From Hippophae tibetana (taxonomy: Eukaryota > Streptophyta > Magnoliopsida > Rosales > Elaeagnaceae), in the NCBI GenBank assembly GCA_037013495.1, contig CM072808.1, positions 5,929,319 through 5,993,318 on the forward strand: a stretch of 64,000 bases of DNA. Direction: 5' to 3'. The notes beneath the pieces were generated by a model. The model ran no database searches. It saw nothing but the letters and a program-made list of their open reading frames with translations, and was not told the DNA's origin. A program made the translations under genes and the position numbers. This document shows positions 37,699 to 51,100 of the stretch, one piece after another (the first letter of the stretch is position 1; each line of letters starts with the position of its first letter).

Positions 37699-40590
37699 CT
37701 ATAAAGGAGATATTGGTGCCGACCTAGGTTTGTTTATTTATATTTTCAATGAATCTGTCTTATTGAAAAAAATAGAGAAGAGAAAAAAGAAAATGAATGT
37801 TGTTCACATTTTCAAAATCAAAAACACATTTGGTAAATATGAGTTACAACTTTCAATGGAGATGACTTTTGACTGGGGTATCGAAAGGAATATTATAATA
37901 TATCAAATTAAAGCTCGTATCAAATTAAACAATATGCATTTTCCTCGAAAGGGAAATCATTTTTGTACCCAAATAACATCGTTTACAAAACTTATTTACT
38001 ATTTAAAGTTTTTGACGCACCATTTTCATTTTACTTACGTCCGGTTTAATTCAATAGACCTATAAAGGAGATATTGGTGCCAATCTAGGTTTGTTTTTTT
38101 TATATTTTCATTCAATCTCCCTTATTGAAAAAATATTGAGTAGAAAAAAAGAACAGAGATGTTGTTCACATTTTAAAAAACAAAAAAACATTTGGTAAAT
38201 AAGAGTAACAACTTTCAACGGAGATAACTTTTTACTCGGGTATCGAAACGAATATTTTAATTTATGAAATGGAAGCTCGTATCAAATTACACAATATGCA
38301 TTGTTCACGCAAGAAAAAAGTCGTTTTTGTACCCAAATAACAATGTTTACATCATTTATTTAGTGTTTAAAGTTTTTCAAGCAGCATTATGATTTTACTT
38401 ACTTCAGGTATAATTCAATAGAGCTATAAAGGAGATATTGGTGCCGAACTAGGTTTGTTTATTTATATTTTCAATGAATCTCTCTTATTGAAAAAAATAG
38501 GGAGGAGAAAAAGAAAATGAATGTTGTTCACATTTTCAAAATCAAAAACACATTTGGTAAATATGAGTTACAACTTTCAATGGAGATGACTTTTGACTGG
38601 GGTATCGAAAGGAATATTATAATATATCAAATTAAAGCTCGTATCAAATTAAACAATATGCATTTTCCTCGAAAGGGAAATCATTTTTGTACCCAAATAA
38701 CATCGTTTACAAAACTTATTTACTATTTAAAGTTTTTGACGCACCATTTTCATTTTACTTACGTCCGGTTTAATTCAATAGACCTATAAAGGAGATATTG
38801 GTGCCGATCTAGGTTTGTTTTTTTTATATTTTCAATGAATCTCTCTTATTGAAAAAAATAGGGAGGAGAAAAAGAAAATGAATGTTGTTCACATTTTCAA
38901 AATCAAAAACACATTTGGTAAATATGAGTTACAACTTTCAATAGAGATAACTTTTGACTGGGGTATCAAAACGAATATTATAATATCTGTAATTAAAGCT
39001 CGTATCAAATTAAACAATATGCATTTTCCTCAAAATAAAAATCATTTTTGTACCCAAATAACATCGTTTACATCACTTATTTACTATTTAAAGTTTTTGA
39101 CGCAACATTTTCATTTTACTTACTTCCGGTTTAATTCAATAGAGCTATAAAGGAGATATTGGAGCCGATCTAGGTTTGTTTTTTTATATTTTCAATCAAT
39201 CTCTCTTATTGAAAAAATATTGAGTAGAAAAAAAGAACGGAGATGTTGTTCACATTTTGAAAAACAAAAAAACATTTGGTAAATAAGAGTAACAACTTTC
39301 AAAGGAGATAACGGTTTACTCGGGTATCGAAACAAATTTTATAATTTATTAAATGGATGCTCGTATCAAAGTACACAATATGCATTGGTCACGCAAGAAA
39401 AAAATCGTTTTTGTACCCAAATAACATCGTTTACATCATTTATTTAGTGTTTAAAGATTTTTACGCAGCATTTTCATTTTACTTAATTCAAGTTTAATTC
39501 AATAGTGCTATAAAGGAGATATTGGTGCCGACCTAGGTTTGTTTATTTATATTTTCAATGAATCTCTCTTATTGAAAAAAATAGAGAAGAGAAAAAAGAA
39601 AATGAATGTTGTTCACATTTTCAAAATCAAAAACACAATTGGTATATATCAGTTCCAACTTTCAACGGAGATAACTTTTGACTGGGGTATCGAAACGAAT
39701 ATTATAATATATCAAATTAAAGCTCTTATCAAATTAAACAATATGCATTTTCCTCGAAAGGGAAATCATTTTTGTACCCAAATAACATCGTTTACAAAAC
39801 TTATTTACTATTTAAAGTTTTTGACGCACCATTTTCATTTTACTTACTTCCGGTTTAATTCAAGAGAGCTATAAAGGAGGTATTGGTGCCGACCTAGGTT
39901 TGTTTGTTTATATTTTCAATCAATCTCTCTTATTGAAAAAAATAGAGAAAGAAAAAGAAAATGAATGTTGTTCACATTTTCAAAATCAAAAACACAATTG
40001 GTAAATATCAGTTACAACTTTCAACGGAGATAACTTTTGACTGGGGTATCGAAACGAATATTATAATATATCAAATTAAAGCTCTTATCAAATTAAACAA
40101 TAAGCATTTTCCTCGAAAGGAAAATCATTTTTGTACCCAAATAACATCGTTTACATCACTTATTTACTGTTTAAATTTTTGACGCACCATTTTCATTTTA
40201 CTTACTTCCGGTTTAATTCAATAGAGCTATAAAGGAGATATTGGAGCCGATCTAGGTTTGTTTTTTTTATATTTTCAATCAATCTCTCTTATTGAAAAAA
40301 TATTGAGTAGAAAAAAAGAACGGAGATGTTGTTCACATTTTGAAAAACAAAAAAACATTTGGTAAATAAGAGTAACAAATTTCAACGGAGATAACTTTTT
40401 ACTCGGGTATCGAAACGAATATTTTAATTTATGAAATGGAAGCTCGTATCAAATTACACAATATGCATTGTTCACGCAAGAAAAAAGTCGTTTTTGTACC
40501 CAAATAACATCGTTTACATCATTTATTTAGTGTTTAAAGATTTTTACGCGGCATTTTCATTTTACTTAATTCAAGTTTAATTCAATAGTG
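37699..40590 (+). repeat. 8-mer unit ABAABAAB with a deleted B monomer
   Basis: A 2892 bp unit with A monomers at 37699, 38424, 38784, 39508 and 39869. It is a shortened relative of the 17-mer. At 38784 the head of a B3 monomer is fused to the body of an A1 monomer, removing one B. The A at 39508 has the AAB-type body but GAATCTCTCTTATTG where its relatives have GAATCTGTC. Confidence 0.92.
38825..38834 (+). other. A-A phase-shift junction formed inside a monomer (B3 head fused to A1 body)
   Basis: Left of the junction the monomer has the B3 head (GATCTAGG and an eight-T run). Right of it comes the A1 sequence ATGAATCTCTC and the purine tract with ATG at 38878. The shared TATATTTTCA (38825-38834) is where the two parents agree. 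The two flanking A starts are 360 bp apart instead of about 724. Confidence 0.92.
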
Positions 40591-43486
40591 CTATAAAGGA
40601 GATATTGGTGCCGACCTAGGTTTGTTTATTTATATTTTCAATGAATCTGTCTTATTGAAAAAAATAGAGAAGAGAAAAAAGAAAATGAATGTTGTTCACA
40701 TTTTCAAAATCAAAAACACATTTGGTAAATATGAGTTACAACTTTCAATGGAGATGACTTTTGACTGGGGTATCGAAAGGAATATTATAATATATCAAAT
40801 TAAAGCTCGTATCAAATTAAACAATATGCATTTTCCTCGAAAGGGAAATCATTTTTGTACCCAAATAACATCGTTTACAAAACTTATTTACTATTTAAAG
40901 TTTTTGACGCACCATTTTCATTTTACTTACGTCCGGTTTAATTCAATAGACCTATAAAGGAGATATTGGTGCCAATCTAGGTTTGTTTTTTTTATATTTT
41001 CATTCAATCTCCCTTATTGAAAAAATATTGAGTAGAAAAAAAGAACAGAGATGTTGTTCACATTTTAAAAAACAAAAAAACATTTGGTAAATAAGAGTAA
41101 CAACTTTCAACGGAGATAACTTTTTACTCGGGTATCGAAACGAATATTTTAATTTATGAAATGGAAGCTCGTATCAAATTACACAATATGCATTGTTCAC
41201 GCAAGAAAAAAGTCGTTTTTGTACCCAAATAACATTGTTTACATCATTTATTTAGTGTTTAAAGTTTTTCAAGCAGCATTATGATTTTACTTACTTCAGG
41301 TATAATTCAATAGAGCTATAAAGGAGATATTGGTGCCGAACTAGGTTTGTTTATTTATATTTTCAATGAATCTCTCTTATTGAAAAAAATAGGGAGGAGA
41401 AAAAGAAAATGAATGTTGTTCACATTTTCAAAATCAAAAACACATTTGGTAAATATGAGTTACAACTTTCAATGGAGATGACTTTTGACTGGGGTATCGA
41501 AAGGAATATTATAATATATCAAATTAAAGCTCGTATCAAATTAAACAATATGCATTTTCCTCGAAAGGGAAATCATTTTTGTACCCAAATAACATCGTTT
41601 ACAAAACTTATTTACTATTTAAAGTTTTTGACGCACCATTTTCATTTTACTTACGTCCGGTTTAATTCAATAGACCTATAAAGGAGATATTGGTGCCAAT
41701 CTAGGTTTGTTTTTTTTATATTTTCATTCAATCTCCCTTATTGAAAAAATATTGAGTAGAAAAAAAGAACAGAGATGTTGTTCACATTTTAAAAAACAAA
41801 AAAACATTTGGTAAATAAGAGTAACAACTTTCAACGGAGATAACTTTTTACTCGGGTATCGAAACGAATATTTTAATTTATGAAATGGAAGCTCGTATCA
41901 AATTACACAATATGCATTGTTCACGCAAGAAAAAAGTCGTTTTTGTACCCAAATAACATTGTTTACATCATTTATTTAGTGTTTAAAGTTTTTCAAGCAG
42001 CATTATGATTTTACTTACTTCAGGTATAATTCAATAGAGCTATAAAGGAGATATTGGTGCCGAACTAGGTTTGTTTATTTATATTTTCAATGAATCTCTC
42101 TTATTGAAAAAAATAGGGAGGAGAAAAAGAAAATGAATGTTGTTCACATTTTCAAAATCAAAAACACATTTGGTAAATATGAGTTACAACTTTCAATGGA
42201 GATGACTTTTGACTGGGGTATCGAAAGGAATATTATAATATATCAAATTAAAGCTCGTATCAAATTAAACAATATGCATTTTCCTCGAAAGGGAAATCAT
42301 TTTTGTACCCAAATAACATCGTTTACAAAACTTATTTACTATTTAAAGTTTTTGACGCACCATTTTCATTTTACTTACGTCCGGTTTAATTCAATAGACC
42401 TATAAAGGAGATATTGGTGCCGATCTAGGTTTGTTTTTTTTATATTTTCATTCAATCTCCCTTATTGAAAAAATATTGAGTAGAAAAAAAGAACAGAGAT
42501 GTTGTTCACATTTTAAAAAACAAAAAAACATTTGGTAAATAAGAGTTACAACTTTCAACGGAGATAACTTTTTACTCGGGTATCGAAACGAATATTTTAA
42601 TTTATGAAATGGAAGCTCGTATCAAATTACACAATATGCATTGTTCACGCAAGAAAAAAGTCGTTTTTGTACCCAAATAACATTGTTTACATCATTTATT
42701 TAGTGTTTAAAGTTTTTCAAGCAGCATTATGATTTTACTTACTTCAGGTATAATTCAATAGAGCTATAAAGGAGATATTGGTGCCGAACTAGGTTTGTTT
42801 ATTTATATTTTCAATGAATCTCTCTTATTGAAAAAAATAGGGAGGAGAAAAAGAAAATGAATGTTGTTCACATTTTCAAAATCAAAAACACATTTGGTAA
42901 ATATGAGTTACAACTTTCAATAGAGATAACTTTTGACTGGGGTATCAAAACGAATATTATAATATCTGTAATTAAAGCTCGTATCAAATTAAACAATATG
43001 CATTTTCCTCAAAATAAAAATCATTTTTGTACCCAAATAACATCGTTTACATCACTTATTTACTATTTAAAGTTTTTGACGCAACATTTTCATTTTACTT
43101 ACTTCCGGTTTAATTCAATAGAGCTATAAAGGAGATATTGGAGCCGATCTAGGTTTGTTTTTTTATATTTTCAATCAATCTCTCTTATTGAAAAAATATT
43201 GAGTAGAAAAAAAGAACGGAGATGTTGTTCACATTTTGAAAAACAAAAAAACATTTGGTAAATAAGAGTAACAACTTTCAAAGGAGATAACGGTTTACTC
43301 GGGTATCGAAACAAATTTTATAATTTATTAAATGGATGCTCGTATCAAAGTACACAATATGCATTGGTCACGCAAGAAAAAAATCGTTTTTGTACCCAAA
43401 TAACATCGTTTACATCATTTATTTAGTGTTTAAAGATTTTTACGCAGCATTTTCATTTTACTTAATTCAAGTTTAATTCAATAGTG
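40591..43486 (+). repeat. 8-mer unit ABABABAB
   Basis: A 2896 bp unit with A monomers at 40591 (chimeric), 41316, 42040 and 42764. The A3-B3 dimer is repeated at 41316 and 42040, a local dimer duplication absent from the 17-mer at 31557. Confidence 0.92.
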
Positions 43487-46400
43487 CTATAAAGGAGATA
43501 TTGGTGCCGACCTAGGTTTATTTATTTATATTTTCAATGAATCTATCTTATTGAAAAAAATAGAGAAGAGAAAAAAGAAAATGAATGTTGTTCACATTTT
43601 CAAAATCAAAAACACAATTGTTATATATCACTTACAACTTTCAACGGAGATAACTTTTGACTCGGGTATCGAAACGAATATTATAATATATCAAATTAAA
43701 CAATATGCATTTTCCTCGAAAGGAAAATCATTTTTGTACCCAAATAACATCGTTTACATCACTTATTTACTGTTTAAATTTTTGACGCACCATTTTCATT
43801 TTACTTACGTCCGGTTTAATTCAATAGACCTATAAAGGAGATATTGGTGCCGATCTAGGTTTGTTTTTTTATATTTTCAATCAATCTCTCTTAGTGAAAA
43901 AATATTGAGTAGAAAAAAAGAACGGAGATGTTGTTCACATTTTGAAAAACAAAAAAACATTTGGTAAATAAGAGTAACAACTTTCAACGGAGATAACGTT
44001 TTACTCGGGTATCGAAACGAATTTTATAATTTATTAAATGGATGCTCGTATCAAAGTACACAATATGCATTGGTCACGCAAGAAAAAAATCGTTTTTGTA
44101 CCCAAATAACATCGTTTACATCATTTATTTAGTGTTTAAAGATTTTTACGCAGCATTTTCATTTTACTTAATTCAAGTTTAATTCAATAGTGCTATAAAG
44201 GAGATATTGGTGCCGACCTAGGTTTGTTTATTTATATTTTCAATGAATCTGTCTTATTGAAAAAAATAGAGAAGAGAAAAAAGAAAATGAATGTTGTTCA
44301 CATTTTCAAAATCAAAAACACAATTGGTATATATCAGTTCCAACTTTCAACGGAGATAACTTTTGACTGGGGTATCGAAACGAATATTATAATATATCAA
44401 ATAAAAGCTCTTATCAAATTAAACAATATGCATTTTCCTCGAAAGGGAAATCATTTTTGTACCCAAATAACATCGTTTACAAAACTTATTTACTATTTAA
44501 AGTTTTTGACGCACCATTTTCATTTTACTTACTTCCGGTTTAATTCAAAAGAGCTATAAAGGAGGTATTGGTGCCGACCTAGGTTTGTTTGTTTATATTT
44601 TCAATCAATCTCTCTTATTGAAAAAAATAGAGAAAGAAAAAGAAAATGAATGTTGTTCACATTTTCAAAATCAAAAACACAATTGGTAAATATCAGTTAC
44701 AACTTTCAACGGAAATAACTTTTGACTGGGGTATCGAAACGAATATTATAATATATCAAATTAAAGCTCTTATCAAATTAAACAATATGCATTTTCCTCG
44801 AAAGGAAAATCATTTTTGTACCCAAATAACATCGTTTACATCACTTATTTACTGTTTAAATTTTTGACGCACCATTTTCATTTTACTTACTTCCGGTTTA
44901 ATTCAATAGAGCTATAAAGGAGATATTGGAACCGATCTAGGTTTGTTTTTTTATATTTTCAATCAATCTCTCTTATTGAAAAAATATTGAGTAGAAAAAA
45001 AGAACGGAGATGTTGTTCACATTTTGAAAAACAAAAAAACATTTGGTAAATAAGAGTAACAAATTTCAACGGAGATAACTTTTTACTCGGGTATCGAAAC
45101 GAATATTTTAATTTATGAAATGGAAGCTCGTATCAAATTACACAATATGCATTGTTCACGCAAGAAAAAAGTCGTTTTTGTACCCAAATAACATCGTTTA
45201 CATCATTTATTTAGTGTTTAAAGTTTTTCACGCAGCATTTTCATTTTACTTTCTTCAGGTATAATTCAATAGAGCTATAAAGGAGATATTGGTGCCGAAC
45301 TAGGTTTGTTTATTTATATTTTCAATGAATCTCTCTTATTGAAAAAAATAGGGAGGATAAAAAGGAAATGAATGTTGTTCACATTTTCAAAATCAAAAAC
45401 ACATTTGGTAAATATGAGTTACAACTTTCAATGGAGATGACTTTTGACTGGGGTATCGAAAGGAATATTATAATATATCAAATTAAAGCTCGTATCAAAT
45501 TAAACAATATGCATTTTCCTCGAAAGGGAAATCATTTTTGTACCCTAATAACATCGTTTACATAACTTATCTACTATTTAAAGTTTTTGACGCACCATTT
45601 TCATTTTACTTACGTCCGGTTTAATTCAATAGACCTATAAAGGAGATATTGGTGCCGATCTAGGTTTGTTTTTTTATATTTTCAATCAATCTCCCTTATT
45701 GAAAAAATATTGAGTAGAAAAAAAGAACAGAGATGTTGTTCACATTTTAAAAAACAAAAAAACATTTGGTAAATAAGAGTAACAACTTTCAACGGAGATA
45801 ACTTTTTACTCGGGTATCGAAACAAATATTTTAATTTATGAAATGGAAGATCGTATCAAATTACACAATATGCATTGTTCACGCAAGAAAAAAGTCGTTT
45901 TTGTACCCAAATAACATTGTTTACATCATTTATTTAGTGTTTAAAGTTTTTCACGCAGCATTTTCATTTTACTTACTTCAGGTATAATTCAATAGAGCTA
46001 TAAAGGAGATCTTGGTGCCGAACTAGGGTTGTTTATTTATATTTTCAATGAATCTCTGTTATTGAAAAAAATAGAGAAGAGAAAACGAAAATGAATGTTG
46101 TTCACATTTTCAAAATCAAAAACACAATTGTTAAATATCAGTTACAACTTTCACCGGAGATAACTTTTGACTGGGTTATCGAAACGAATATTATAATATA
46201 TCAAATTAAAGCTTATATCAAATTAAACAATATGCATTTTCCTCGAAAGGAAAATCATTTTTGTACCCAAATAACATCGTTTACATCACTTATTTACTGT
46301 TTAAATTTTTGACGCACCATTTTCATTTTACTTACTTCCGGTTTAATTCAATAGAGCTATAAAGGAGATATTGGTGCCGACCTAGGTTTGTTTATTTATA

Positions 46401-48162
46401 TTTTCAATAAATCTCTCTTATTGAAAAAAGTAGGGAGGAGAAAAAGAAAATGAATGTTGTTCACATTTTCAAAATCAAAAACACATTTGGTAAATATGAG
46501 TTACAACTTTCAACAGAGATAACTTTTGACTCGGTATCGAAAGGAATATTATAATATATCAAATTAAAGCTCGAATCAAATTAAACAATATGCATTTTCC
46601 TCGAAAGAGAAATCATTTTGGTACATAAATAACATCGTTTACATCACTTATTTACTGTTTAAAGTTTTTTCGCAACATTTTCATTTTACTTACTTCCGGT
46701 TTAATTCAATAGAGCTATAAAAAAGATATTGGTGCCTACCTAGGTTTGTTTATTTATATTTTTAATCAATCTCTCTTATTGAAAAAAATAGAGAAGAGAA
46801 AAAGAAAATGAATGTTGTTCACATTTTCAAAATCAAAAACACAATTGGTAAATATCAGTTACAACTTTCAACGGAGATAACTTTTGACTGGGGTATCGAA
46901 ACGAATATTATATTATATCAAATTAAAGCTCTTATCAAATTAAACAATATGCATTTTCCTCGAAAGGAAAATCATTTTTGTACCGAAATAACATCGTTTA
47001 CATCACTTATTTACTGCTTAAAGTTTTTGACGTACCATTTTCATTTTACTTACTTCCGGCTTAATTCAATAGAGCTATAAAGGAGATATTGGTGCCGATC
47101 AAGGTTTGTTTTTTATATTTTCAATCAATCTCTCTTATTGAAAAAATATTGAGGAGAAAAAAAGAACGGAGATTTTGTTCACATTTTCAAAAACAAAAAA
47201 AACATTTGGTAAATAAGAGTAACAACTTTCAACGGAGATATCTTTTCACTCGGGGTATCGAAACGACTATTATAATTTATTAAATGGAATCTCATATCAA
47301 ATTACACAATATGTATTGGTCTCCCAAGAAAAAAATCGTTTTTGTACCCAAATAACATCGTTTACATCACTTATTTAGTGTTTAAAGATTTTGACGCACC
47401 ATTTTCATTTTACTTACTTCCGGTTTAATTGAAGAGAGCTATAAAGGAGATATTGGTGCCGACCTAGGTTTTTTTATTTATATTTTCAATGAATCTCTCT
47501 TATTGAAAAAAATAGAGAAGAGAAAAAAGAAAATGAATGTTGTTCACATTTTCAAAATCAAAAACACAATTGGTATATATCAGTTCCAACTTTCAACGGA
47601 GATAACTTTTGACTGGGGTATCGAAACGAATATTATAATATATCAAATAAAAGCTCTTATCAAATTAAACAATATGCATTTTCCTCGAAAGGAAAATCAT
47701 TTTTGTACCCAAATAACATCGTTTACATCACTTATTTACTGCTTAAAGTTTTTGACGTACCATTTTCATTTTATTTACTTCCGGCTTAATTCAAAAGAGC
47801 TATAAAGGAGATATTGGTGCCGATCAAGGTTTGTTTTTTATATTTTCAATCAATCTCTCTAATTGAAAAAATATTGAGTACAAAAAAAGAACGGAGATTT
47901 TGTTCACATTTTCAAAAACAAAAAAACATTTGGTAAATAAGAGTAACAACTTTCAACGGAGATATCTTTTCACTCGGGGTATCGAAACGACTATTATAAT
48001 TTATTAAATGGAATCTCATATCAAATTACACAATATGTATTGGTCTCCCAAGAAAAAAATCGTTTTTGTACCCAAATAACATCGTTTACATCACTTATTT
48101 AGTGTTTAAAGATTTTGACGCACCATTTTCATTTTACTTACTTCCGGTTTAATTCAAGAGAG
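43487..48162 (+). repeat. 13-mer higher-order repeat, copy 2
   Basis: A 4676 bp unit with A monomers at 43487, 44193, 44554, 45275, 45998, 46357, 46715 and 47439. Same monomer order as 21460-26135. It is followed directly by copy 3, with which it is nearly identical. The only difference I noticed is GGTTTATTTATTTATATT near 43516, where copy 3 has GGTTTGTTTATTTATATT. The A at 47439 has been overwritten in its middle compared with 25413. Confidence 0.95.
47496..47690 (+). other. Conversion-like tract in an A monomer of the 13-mer
   Basis: Compared with the corresponding monomer at 25413, the flanks match (GGTTTTTTTATTTATATT on the left; CTGCTTAAAG, GACGTACC and TTATTTACTTCC on the right). The middle instead matches the A at 44193 (GAGAAAAAAGAAAATG, ATTGGTATATATCAGTTCC, CAAATAAAAGCTCTTATC). 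The same tract is present in copy 3 at about 52172-52366. Confidence 0.85.
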
Positions 48163-51100
48163 CTATAAAGGAGATATTGGTGCCGACCTAGGTTTGTTTA
48201 TTTATATTTTCAATGAATCTATCTTATTGAAAAAAATAGAGAAGAGAAAAAAGAAAATGAATGTTGTTCACATTTTCAAAATCAAAAACACAATTGTTAT
48301 ATATCACTTACAACTTTCAACGGAGATAACTTTTGACTCGGGTATCGAAACGAATATTATAATATATCAAATTAAACAATATGCATTTTCCTCGAAAGGA
48401 AAATCATTTTTGTACCCAAATAACATCGTTTACATCACTTATTTACTGTTTAAATTTTTGACGCACCATTTTCATTTTACTTACGTCCGGTTTAATTCAA
48501 TAGACCTATAAAGGAGATATTGGTGCCGATCTAGGTTTGTTTTTTTATATTTTCAATCAATCTCTCTTAGTGAAAAAATATTGAGTAGAAAAAAAGAACG
48601 GAGATGTTGTTCACATTTTGAAAAACAAAAAAACATTTGGTAAATAAGAGTAACAACTTTCAACGGAGATAACGTTTTACTCGGGTATCGAAACGAATTT
48701 TATAATTTATTAAATGGATGCTCGTATCAAAGTACACAATATGCATTGGTCACGCAAGAAAAAAATCGTTTTTGTACCCAAATAACATCGTTTACATCAT
48801 TTATTTAGTGTTTAAAGATTTTTACGCAGCATTTTCATTTTACTTAATTCAAGTTTAATTCAATAGTGCTATAAAGGAGATATTGGTGCCGACCTAGGTT
48901 TGTTTATTTATATTTTCAATGAATCTGTCTTATTGAAAAAAATAGAGAAGAGAAAAAAGAAAATGAATGTTGTTCACATTTTCAAAATCAAAAACACAAT
49001 TGGTATATATCAGTTCCAACTTTCAACGGAGATAACTTTTGACTGGGGTATCGAAACGAATATTATAATATATCAAATAAAAGCTCTTATCAAATTAAAC
49101 AATATGCATTTTCCTCGAAAGGGAAATCATTTTTGTACCCAAATAACATCGTTTACAAAACTTATTTACTATTTAAAGTTTTTGACGCACCATTTTCATT
49201 TTACTTACTTCCGGTTTAATTCAAAAGAGCTATAAAGGAGGTATTGGTGCCGACCTAGGTTTGTTTGTTTATATTTTCAATCAATCTCTCTTATTGAAAA
49301 AAATAGAGAAAGAAAAAGAAAATGAATGTTGTTCACATTTTCAAAATCAAAAACACAATTGGTAAATATCAGTTACAACTTTCAACGGAAATAACTTTTG
49401 ACTGGGGTATCGAAACGAATATTATAATATATCAAATTAAAGCTCTTATCAAATTAAACAATATGCATTTTCCTCGAAAGGAAAATCATTTTTGTACCCA
49501 AATAACATCGTTTACATCACTTATTTACTGTTTAAATTTTTGACGCACCATTTTCATTTTACTTACTTCCGGTTTAATTCAATAGAGCTATAAAGGAGAT
49601 ATTGGAACCGATCTAGGTTTGTTTTTTTATATTTTCAATCAATCTCTCTTATTGAAAAAATATTGAGTAGAAAAAAAGAACGGAGATGTTGTTCACATTT
49701 TGAAAAACAAAAAAACATTTGGTAAATAAGAGTAACAAATTTCAACGGAGATAACTTTTTACTCGGGTATCGAAACGAATATTTTAATTTATGAAATGGA
49801 AGCTCGTATCAAATTACACAATATGCATTGTTCACGCAAGAAAAAAGTCGTTTTTGTACCCAAATAACATCGTTTACATCATTTATTTAGTGTTTAAAGT
49901 TTTTCACGCAGCATTTTCATTTTACTTTCTTCAGGTATAATTCAATAGAGCTATAAAGGAGATATTGGTGCCGAACTAGGTTTGTTTATTTATATTTTCA
50001 ATGAATCTCTCTTATTGAAAAAAATAGGGAGGATAAAAAGGAAATGAATGTTGTTCACATTTTCAAAATCAAAAACACATTTGGTAAATATGAGTTACAA
50101 CTTTCAATGGAGATGACTTTTGACTGGGGTATCGAAAGGAATATTATAATATATCAAATTAAAGCTCGTATCAAATTAAACAATATGCATTTTCCTCGAA
50201 AGGGAAATCATTTTTGTACCCTAATAACATCGTTTACATAACTTATCTACTATTTAAAGTTTTTGACGCACCATTTTCATTTTACTTACGTCCGGTTTAA
50301 TTCAATAGACCTATAAAGGAGATATTGGTGCCGATCTAGGTTTGTTTTTTTATATTTTCAATCAATCTCCCTTATTGAAAAAATATTGAGTAGAAAAAAA
50401 GAACAGAGATGTTGTTCACATTTTAAAAAACAAAAAAACATTTGGTAAATAAGAGTAACAACTTTCAACGGAGATAACTTTTTACTCGGGTATCGAAACA
50501 AATATTTTAATTTATGAAATGGAAGATCGTATCAAATTACACAATATGCATTGTTCACGCAAGAAAAAAGTCGTTTTTGTACCCAAATAACATTGTTTAC
50601 ATCATTTATTTAGTGTTTAAAGTTTTTCACGCAGCATTTTCATTTTACTTACTTCAGGTATAATTCAATAGAGCTATAAAGGAGATCTTGGTGCCGAACT
50701 AGGGTTGTTTATTTATATTTTCAATGAATCTCTGTTATTGAAAAAAATAGAGAAGAGAAAACGAAAATGAATGTTGTTCACATTTTCAAAATCAAAAACA
50801 CAATTGTTAAATATCAGTTACAACTTTCACCGGAGATAACTTTTGACTGGGTTATCGAAACGAATATTATAATATATCAAATTAAAGCTTATATCAAATT
50901 AAACAATATGCATTTTCCTCGAAAGGAAAATCATTTTTGTACCCAAATAACATCGTTTACATCACTTATTTACTGTTTAAATTTTTGACGCACCATTTTC
51001 ATTTTACTTACTTCCGGTTTAATTCAATAGAGCTATAAAGGAGATATTGGTGCCGACCTAGGTTTGTTTATTTATATTTTCAATAAATCTCTCTTATTGA

